Assembly (NCBI GenBank): GCA_022736605.1
Contig: DZDB01000001.1
Location: forward strand, 32,162 to 49,044
Origin: Sideroxydans lithotrophicus
GTDB taxonomy: Bacteria > Pseudomonadota > Gammaproteobacteria > Burkholderiales > Sulfuriferulaceae
Length of the DNA stretch: 16,883 nucleotides
Reading direction: 5' to 3'
Shown: positions 12,857 through 16,883 of the stretch, one piece after another
How the letters are laid out: every line of letters starts with the position of its first letter
Position numbering within the stretch: position 1 is the first letter of the stretch
Made by a program: the position numbers and the translations under genes
Notes under the pieces: generated by a model
Database searches by the model: none
What the model was told of the DNA's origin: nothing
Seen by the model: the letters and a program-made list of their open reading frames with translations, nothing else

Positions 12857-13564
12857 ATGAAAACCGTCGCCATTTTCCGTCACACGCCCTCAGAAGGCCC
12901 TGGCTATTTTGCCACGTTCCTTGACCGCCACGACATCCCGTGGGAATTAATCAGGGTCGATCAGGGTGATGCCATCCCGACCAAGCCGCAACAATACGCT
13001 GGACTGGTCTTTATGGGTGGGCCGATGAGCGTCAATGATCCGCTACCCTGGATCCCGCCCATTCTGGAACTGATACGCAAGGCGGTGCAGACCGATATTC
13101 CAGTGCTCGGCCATTGCCTGGGCGGCCAACTCATGTCCAAGGCACTCGGCGGTGAAGTCACGCGCAATCCCAACAAGGAAATCGGCTGGGGAGAAATAAC
13201 CGCCAGCGACAACGATAGCGCACGCGCCTGGCTGGATGGCTTGACGCAATTTGAAGGGTTTCACTGGCATGGCGAAACCTTCACCCTGCCCAGTGCAGCC
13301 TCCCATCTGATGCGTAGCGCCTATTGTCAGAATCAGGCCTGGGCACTGGGCAAGCACTTGGCCATGCAGTGCCATGTTGAAATGACGCCAAGCATGATAA
13401 CCACCTGGTGCAAGACCTGGGCCGACGAAATCGCCACCAGCAAAAGCCCGGCCGTGCAAACACCGGAAGTGATGCAAACTAACGTGCAAATCCGCCTGGA
13501 TGCACTCAACAAGGTTGCCGACCGCCTCTACGCACGCTGGATCAAGGGATTGGTGCTGGTGTGA
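12857..13564 (+). CDS. Class I glutamine amidotransferase-like protein
   Basis: A 235-residue stand-alone class I glutamine amidotransferase domain, related to GMP-synthase-like amidotransferases of unknown substrate. The catalytic nucleophile is Cys87 in PVLGHCLGGQL (83-93), preceded by the FMGGPMSVND loop (52-61); the His-Glu pair is HVE at 173-175. The central GWGEI block is typical of this class. It could supply ammonia from glutamine to a partner, but no synthase domain is attached. The start is the ATG at 12857; the frame remains open upstream to 12614, which is antisense to the protease and not coding-like. The stop overlaps the next start as GTGA. Confidence 0.88.
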   Translation: MKTVAIFRHTPSEGPGYFATFLDRHDIPWELIRVDQGDAIPTKPQQYAGLVFMGGPMSVNDPLPWIPPILELIRKAVQTDIPVLGHCLGGQLMSKALGGEVTRNPNKEIGWGEITASDNDSARAWLDGLTQFEGFHWHGETFTLPSAASHLMRSAYCQNQAWALGKHLAMQCHVEMTPSMITTWCKTWADEIATSKSPAVQTPEVMQTNVQIRLDALNKVADRLYARWIKGLVLV

Positions 13565-13824
13565 CAGGATTGCCCATCAGCATTGCGCAGTTGCAGGGCA
13601 TGATAGGCCTGCATATTTTATGGCACGACACCCGCTATGCCATTGTGGAGGTGCTCGAAGACGGCCCCGCACTGGTTGCTCAACGCCTGGCACCGGATGC
13701 GATCATTCAGGGGGACGCACATGGCCGTGCGCACCGCCAGGTCCAGCCGGTCATTACCATTTGCGTGCTCACGCCTGATCGAAGCTTGTTACATAACGAC
13801 TTTCTCGATATTGAACTATGTTGA
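13561..13824 (+). CDS. Conserved-looking small protein of unknown function (87 aa), coupled to the amidotransferase
   Basis: An 87-residue soluble protein starting with GTG at 13561, overlapping the amidotransferase stop by four bases (GTGA). It begins MTGLPISIAQLQGMIGLHI and contains YAIVEVLEDGPALVAQ (26-41) and HRQVQPVITICVLT (58-71), suggesting a small mostly beta fold. I do not recognise a domain. The tight overlap and a composition like its neighbours argue that it is real. It may act with the amidotransferase, but this is position only. The next gene lies 93 bases downstream, separated by a structured leader. Confidence 0.65.
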   Translation: MTGLPISIAQLQGMIGLHILWHDTRYAIVEVLEDGPALVAQRLAPDAIIQGDAHGRAHRQVQPVITICVLTPDRSLLHNDFLDIELC

Positions 13825-13831
13825 CTACGCT

Positions 13832-13904
13832 TAATGCTAGACAAACAGGGCAAACAGGAAGAGCATTAGCACCATAAGAAAAGCTCACTTTTACTGTTTG
13901 TTAG
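13832..13904 (+). promoter_or_regulatory. Structured leader with two competing helices
   Basis: Two pairings can form in the leader of the 13918 gene. TAATGCT (13832-13838) pairs with AGCATTA (13862-13868). Alternatively ACAAACAG (13841-13848, extendable to CTAG at 13837 with one bulge) pairs with CTGTTTGT and TAG (13894-13904), ending one base before the ACGGAGG ribosome site. CAAACAGG occurs twice in tandem (13842-13849 and 13851-13858). The helices cross, so they would be exclusive or make a pseudoknot. Confidence 0.4.
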
Positions 13905-13917
13905 ACGGAGGATAGCA

Positions 13918-14331
13918 ATGGAGACAGTCGATTACGCGCAATTTGACTTTGGCAAACGCCTGCAAGCGTATATGCATGAGGTTTTCAACCACAGCGGCAC
14001 CACCCGCACCGAAGCTGAATTGACAGATGGTCAACGTGTGTTTCTCAAAGCGCTAAAACGCGAAATGCTCAAATACGTCGACGCCAACCGCACCGGTTAT
14101 CCGGCTAACCAGCTTGAGCAGATGGAGTCCTTCACCCGTACGATCGGCGATCTGCACAATTCCTATTTTGACAACGGCATGCACAAGGTCAGTGACTGCC
14201 TGTTTAACCGCTGGCGCATGCTGTTTGAAGAGTGCAAAAAACTGGCTGCTGCCGGTGCCGCCAAACAGCCTTGCTGGATCGACAAAATCGAAGTCGAGCA
14301 TTCCGATATGCCACTGTTTTTTGATGCCTGA
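13918..14331 (+). CDS. Soluble protein of unknown function (137 aa)
   Basis: A 137-residue protein starting METVDYAQFDFGKRLQAYM, with a well-formed ribosome site (GGAGG at 13908-13912, then ATAGCA). It is mostly helical, with a conserved-looking sequence KREMLKYVDANRTGYPANQLEQM (42-64, shown in part) and a Cys-containing region CLFNRWRMLFEECKKL (95-110). I recognise no family. No signal peptide or membrane segment. It ends in MPLFFDA, 35 bases before a strong terminator, so it is probably its own transcription unit or the end of the amidotransferase operon. The three cysteines could matter, but no motif is clear. Confidence 0.75.
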   Translation: METVDYAQFDFGKRLQAYMHEVFNHSGTTRTEAELTDGQRVFLKALKREMLKYVDANRTGYPANQLEQMESFTRTIGDLHNSYFDNGMHKVSDCLFNRWRMLFEECKKLAAAGAAKQPCWIDKIEVEHSDMPLFFDA

Positions 14332-14365
14332 AATTTCCATGCCTCAACAAAACCCAACAAAAAAT

Positions 14366-14388
14366 CCCGGTTTCTGCCGGGTTTTTTT
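14366..14388 (+). terminator. Intrinsic terminator after the 137-aa gene
   Basis: CCCGG, loop TTTCTG, CCGGG, then seven T residues, with a run of A residues in front extending the stem. It separates this gene from the sat transcript. Confidence 0.88.
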
Positions 14389-14414
14389 ATTACTGCAATC
14401 CAGAATTGAAATTA

Positions 14415-14430
14415 CTTATTTTGAAATAAG
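14415..14430. repeat. Inverted repeat upstream of sat
   Basis: A perfect seven-base inverted repeat, CTTATTT and AAATAAG, with a two-base centre. It lies about 30 bases upstream of the possible sat promoter and is a candidate regulator site. Confidence 0.35.
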
Positions 14431-14459
14431 AAACTTGGATTAGGGTGCCCTGACCTGCA

Positions 14460-14468
14460 TGCTATGCT
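14460..14468 (+). promoter_or_regulatory. Possible extended -10 promoter of the sat-apr operon
   Basis: TGCTATGCT, an extended -10 of the TGnTAtnnT type; the matching -35 region TTAGGG is poor. The start site near 14475 would give a leader of about 37 bases before the ATG of sat. Confidence 0.35.
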
Positions 14469-14511
14469 TCTCCGCAATCAATAAAACTACAGTGGATGAG
14501 GAAACAGCACG

Positions 14512-15729
14512 ATGTCAAAACTCGTAAAACCCCACGGCGGCGGTGAACTCAAGCCCTTGCTACAGACTGGTTCCGCACATTCTGCCGAACTGGAACGTGC
14601 CCAGCATCTGCCGAAAATCCGCCTGTCTTCACGCGAAACCGGCGACCTCATCATGCTTGGCATCGGCGGGTTTACGCCGCTTGACGGTTTCATGACGCAT
14701 GCCGACTGGCAAGGCGTGTGCGACGGTTACAAAATGGCCAATGGCCTGTTCTGGCCAATCCCCATCACACTGTCCGCCGATGAACTAACTGCACAAGCCA
14801 TCAAGGAAGGTTCTGACGTGGCGCTGGTGGACGGCGAAACCGGTGAAATCATGGGCACCATGAAAATCACCGAGAAATACGCTATCGACAAAGCGCACGA
14901 ATGCATGATGGTGTACAAAACCACGGATCTCGACCACCCTGGCGTCAAAATGGTAATGGAGCAAGGCTCTGTCAACCTGGCGGGTCCGGTTAAGGTTCTG
15001 TCTACAGGGAATTTCAAAGCAGAATACGGCGACCAGTTCATGACCCCGGCTGAAACCCGCGCCCTGTTTGAAAAAATGGGCTGGTCCAAAGTAGCCGCCT
15101 TCCAGACGCGGAATCCGATGCACCGATCACACGAATATTTGGCAAAAATTGCTATCGAAACCATGGACGGCGTTCTGGTGCATTCCTTGCTTGGTGCACT
15201 GAAGCCTGGCGATATTCCTGCCGAAGTCCGCTCCGAAGCGATTTCAGTACTGGTTGAAAATTATTTCGCCCCGAATACTGTAATTCAGGCCGGCTATCCG
15301 CTTGACATGCGCTATGCCGGGCCGCGCGAGGCGCTGCTGCACGCGCTGTTCCGCCAGAATTATGGCTGCTCGCATTTAATCGTCGGCCGCGACCACGCCG
15401 GTGTCGGCGACTATTACGGCCCATTCGATGCACAAAAAATATTTGACGACATTCCCAAAGGCTCGCTGGAAACCGTCAACATGAACATCGACTGGACTTT
15501 CTGGTGCAAAAAATGCGGCGGCATGGCTTCGCAACGCACCTGCCCGCACTCCAAGGATGATCGCATCCTGCTGTCGGGTACCAAAGTGCGTTCGATGCTG
15601 TCCGAAGGTCAGGATTTGCCGGTGGAATTCAGCCGGCCGGAAGTCGCCAAGGTGCTGCAAAAATATTACGCCAGCCTGACCGCCGAACAGAATGTGAAGA
15701 TCGAATTGAAAGGCCATTCGGCAGCTTGA
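14512..15729 (+). CDS. sat: ATP sulfurylase (sulfate adenylyltransferase), dissimilatory type
   Basis: A 405-residue homo-oligomeric ATP sulfurylase. In sulfur oxidisers it runs from APS and pyrophosphate to ATP and sulfate, giving substrate-level energy. Direct motifs: QTRNPMHRSHE (198-208, nucleotide-binding HxxH-type motif), GRDHAGVG (292-299), and a zinc-site candidate CKKCG (332-336) with Cys344 and His346. The final domain contains LLSGTKVRSMLSEG, typical of the family. It has no APS-kinase domain, as in sulfur-oxidiser Sat. The start follows GAGGAAACAGCACG. The next gene starts inside its stop codon (TTGA), and aprB and aprA follow, so this is a sat-orf-aprB-aprA operon. Confidence 0.97.
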   Translation: MSKLVKPHGGGELKPLLQTGSAHSAELERAQHLPKIRLSSRETGDLIMLGIGGFTPLDGFMTHADWQGVCDGYKMANGLFWPIPITLSADELTAQAIKEGSDVALVDGETGEIMGTMKITEKYAIDKAHECMMVYKTTDLDHPGVKMVMEQGSVNLAGPVKVLSTGNFKAEYGDQFMTPAETRALFEKMGWSKVAAFQTRNPMHRSHEYLAKIAIETMDGVLVHSLLGALKPGDIPAEVRSEAISVLVENYFAPNTVIQAGYPLDMRYAGPREALLHALFRQNYGCSHLIVGRDHAGVGDYYGPFDAQKIFDDIPKGSLETVNMNIDWTFWCKKCGGMASQRTCPHSKDDRILLSGTKVRSMLSEGQDLPVEFSRPEVAKVLQKYYASLTAEQNVKIELKGHSAA

Positions 15730-15863
15730 CACAAGAATTTGAAGCTCTGAGCCTCCCGGAAGCGGAAGAATTTCTGGATCAATACCAGTTTCGCCCCGGC
15801 CAAGGCTGGTTCAGCGTCTCAAAGGGCCGCGCCTTACGCGGTGTTTTTAACAAAGGAGACTGA
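15726..15863 (+). CDS. Small ORF (45 aa) between sat and aprB
   Basis: A 45-codon frame starting with TTG at 15726, overlapping the sat TGA (TTGA), and stopping with TGA at 15861-15863, five bases before the aprB ATG. The protein is MTQEFEALSLPEAEEFLDQY then a basic half with FRPGQGWFSVSKGRALRG and VFNKGD: acidic helical N-terminus, basic beta-like C-terminus. There is no signal peptide or cysteine. The aprB ribosome site (AAAGGAGAC) is part of its last codons. The frame fills the gap between sat and aprB exactly, which makes it a stronger candidate than a chance frame, though its start is weak and it has no strong ribosome site. I do not recognise it. It could be an assembly or regulatory peptide for APS reductase, or a coupling device. 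Confidence 0.6.
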   Translation: MTQEFEALSLPEAEEFLDQYQFRPGQGWFSVSKGRALRGVFNKGD

Positions 15864-15867
15864 AAAA

Positions 15868-16335
15868 ATGCCTACTTATGTACGTACCGACAAGTGCGAC
15901 GGCTGCAAGGGACAGGATAAAACTGCCTGCATGTATATCTGCCCGCACGATCTGATGAAACTGGACAAAGATGGTTCTGATACAGGTCACGCCATGAAGG
16001 CGTTCAACCAGGAGCCTGAGCAGTGCTGGGAATGTTATTCCTGCGTGAAAATCTGTCCGCAAAATGCGATTGAAGTGCGTCACTATGCCGACATCGTGCC
16101 GTTGGGTGGCTCGGTGCAACCGCTGCGTGGTTCCGACTCGATCATGTGGACGATCAAGTTCCGCAATGGCACCTTGAAGCGCTTCAAATTCCCGATCCGT
16201 ACCACACCAGAAGGCTCGATCGACTGCTACGGCGGCAAGGAAACCGCCAAAATGGAAAACATCACCAAGACCGGTTTCTTCACCGCATCCGGTGGCTACC
16301 GTGCAGGCAACCCTGCTGAACTGATCCGCAAATAA
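15868..16335 (+). CDS. aprB: Adenylylsulfate reductase beta subunit (iron-sulfur)
   Basis: A 155-residue ferredoxin-like subunit carrying two [4Fe-4S] clusters. The cysteines are in C10-x2-C13-x7-C21-x3-C25P and C53-x2-C56-x2-C59-x3-C63P, with the tryptophan W54 in CWECYSC that conducts electrons between clusters in relatives. The C-terminal tail (residues 90-155) wraps AprA in known structures. In sulfur oxidisers AprAB converts sulfite and AMP to APS, giving electrons to the membrane. The ATG at 15868 is chosen because AAAGGAGAC lies ten bases upstream; a GTG at 15841 overlaps the small ORF and is not preferred. Downstream is a stable hairpin and then aprA with the same ribosome-site sequence. 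Confidence 0.97.
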   Translation: MPTYVRTDKCDGCKGQDKTACMYICPHDLMKLDKDGSDTGHAMKAFNQEPEQCWECYSCVKICPQNAIEVRHYADIVPLGGSVQPLRGSDSIMWTIKFRNGTLKRFKFPIRTTPEGSIDCYGGKETAKMENITKTGFFTASGGYRAGNPAELIRK

Positions 16336-16352
16336 CCTGATATTTAACCCAA

Positions 16353-16393
16353 TTGTGGGAGGGAGCGGGCCCGAGCGCCGCGCTGAACCACAA
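16353..16393 (+). promoter_or_regulatory. Stable hairpin between aprB and aprA
   Basis: An outer stem TTGTGG (16353-16358) with CCACAA (16388-16393) encloses an inner stem AGCGGGC (16364-16370) with GCC-G-CGCT (16377-16384), one bulged G and a six-base loop. It ends two bases before AAGGAGA, the aprA ribosome site. There is no T-run, so it is not a terminator; it may stabilise mRNA or set subunit ratio. Confidence 0.5.
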
Positions 16394-16407
16394 GCAAGGA
16401 GACAAGC

Positions 16408-16883
16408 ATGGCCGGAGAATTTGGTAATCCCGAAGTAGTTCAGGAAGAAGTTGATATTCTCCTGATTGGTGGCGGCATGGCGTGTTGCGGTGCTGCGTAT
16501 GAAATCATGCGCTGGGCCGACGCAGCCAAAGCAGAAACCGGCATCGACCTGAAAATCAAGCTGGTCGACAAGGCTGCTATGGATCGTTCCGGTGCTGTGG
16601 CACAAGGTCTATCGGCAATCAACACCTATATCGGCACCGAGCAAGACCCCGCTGATTACGCCCGCATGGTGTCCAACGACTTGATGGGTATCACCCGTGA
16701 TGACCTCGCTTACGATCTTGGCCGTCACGTTGATGAATCGGTACACCTGTTTGAAGAATGGGGTCTGCCGATCTGGAAAACTGACGAAAATGGCGAACGT
16801 CACGACGGTTCAAAAGGCATGCCTGCACTGAAAGACGGCGGCAAGCCAGTGCGTTCCGGCAAATGGCAGATCATGATCAACGG
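16408..16883 (+). CDS. aprA: Adenylylsulfate reductase alpha subunit, N-terminal part (cut by window edge)
   Basis: The first 158 residues of the flavoprotein AprA, which binds FAD and catalyses the interconversion of APS with sulfite and AMP. The dinucleotide-binding site IGGGMACCGAAYE (20-32) is intact, followed by the VDKAAMDRSGAVAQGLSAIN stretch (53-72) that is diagnostic of AprA and related flavoproteins of the fumarate reductase superfamily, and by DDLAYDLGRHVDESV. The family has about 620-660 residues, so most of the protein is beyond the window. The start is well supported by AAGGAGACAAGC. It is the last gene visible of the sat-orf-aprB-aprA unit; any membrane partner (AprM or QmoABC) would lie further right if linked. 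Confidence 0.97.
   Translation, partial: MAGEFGNPEVVQEEVDILLIGGGMACCGAAYEIMRWADAAKAETGIDLKIKLVDKAAMDRSGAVAQGLSAINTYIGTEQDPADYARMVSNDLMGITRDDLAYDLGRHVDESVHLFEEWGLPIWKTDENGERHDGSKGMPALKDGGKPVRSGKWQIMIN

Noticed and set aside
13821..13849. TTGACT as -35 of a promoter for the 137-aa gene
   Set aside because: No acceptable -10 is found 16-18 bases downstream (AACAGG at 17).
15847..16605. Minus-strand 252-codon frame opposite aprB and aprA
   Set aside because: A long frame forced by the codon use of highly expressed apr genes; it spans two conserved genes and their gap and has no motif.
1..16883. CRISPR array, tRNA, insertion sequence, phage or defence island
   Set aside because: No regularly spaced repeats, cloverleaf with anticodon, transposase motif or terminal repeats were seen on either strand. 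Gene spacing and composition look chromosomal throughout.

Overview
The window looks like a chromosomal segment of a GC-rich, sulfur-oxidising betaproteobacterium. The strongest evidence is the right end. It carries sat (ATP sulfurylase), aprB and the start of aprA (APS reductase), the AMP-dependent route from sulfite to sulfate used by chemolithotrophs such as Thiobacillus, Sulfuricella and Sulfuriferula. The neighbouring housekeeping genes (xseB-ispA-dxs, folE2, DUF599, DUF3025, SpoIIAA-like) fit Betaproteobacteria. I saw no tRNA, rRNA, insertion sequence, phage gene, CRISPR array or clear sign of recent transfer. The assignment to a lineage is inference from gene content, not from a phylogeny.

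Layout. (1) 1-1149, minus strand: an ERCC4-fold nuclease with a helix-hairpin-helix tail, joined by an ATGA overlap to a FIST-domain sensor that runs off the left edge. (2) 1284-3419, plus strand: four genes in translational overlap, namely a 73-aa unknown, a CnoX/YbbN-like thioredoxin-TPR chaperone, a SemiSWEET transporter and a DUF3025 protein. (3) 3400-4183, minus strand: a SpoIIAA-like (STAS/SEC14-fold) protein overlapping a secreted Adhesin_E-like protein. (4) 4184-4488: a dense regulatory interval with a promoter pair sharing a palindromic CTATAG -10, two minus-strand terminators and a possible 24-codon gene. (5) 4489-6446, minus strand: a Rieske non-heme iron oxygenase followed by an EamA/DMT transporter (GTGA overlap). 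Their promoter has a perfect 6-2-6 inverted repeat in its spacer. (6) 6609-9584, plus strand: xseB-ispA-dxs, overlapping genes that join DNA repair to isoprenoid synthesis. folE2 (9646-10452) follows from its own promoter and ends at a bidirectional terminator shared with the next unit. (7) 10519-12837, minus strand: a retropepsin-like protease, a Sel1-repeat protein and a DUF599 membrane protein. (8) 12857-14331, plus strand: a class I glutamine amidotransferase, a coupled 87-aa unknown, a structured leader and a 137-aa unknown, closed by a terminator. (9) 14512-16883, plus strand: sat, a 45-codon small ORF lying exactly between sat and aprB, aprB, a strong inter-gene hairpin, and aprA (cut by the window edge).

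How the genes work together. Sat and AprAB form one dissimilatory unit: AprAB makes APS from sulfite and AMP, and Sat converts APS and pyrophosphate to ATP and sulfate. IspA and Dxs supply farnesyl diphosphate and DXP for quinones and bacterioprenol. FolE2 feeds folate synthesis without the zinc-dependent FolE1 enzyme. The least explained items are the small ORF inside the sat-apr operon, the ERCC4-FIST pair, the four-gene CnoX-SemiSWEET-DUF3025 run, the 4184-4488 interval and the structured leader at 13832-13904.
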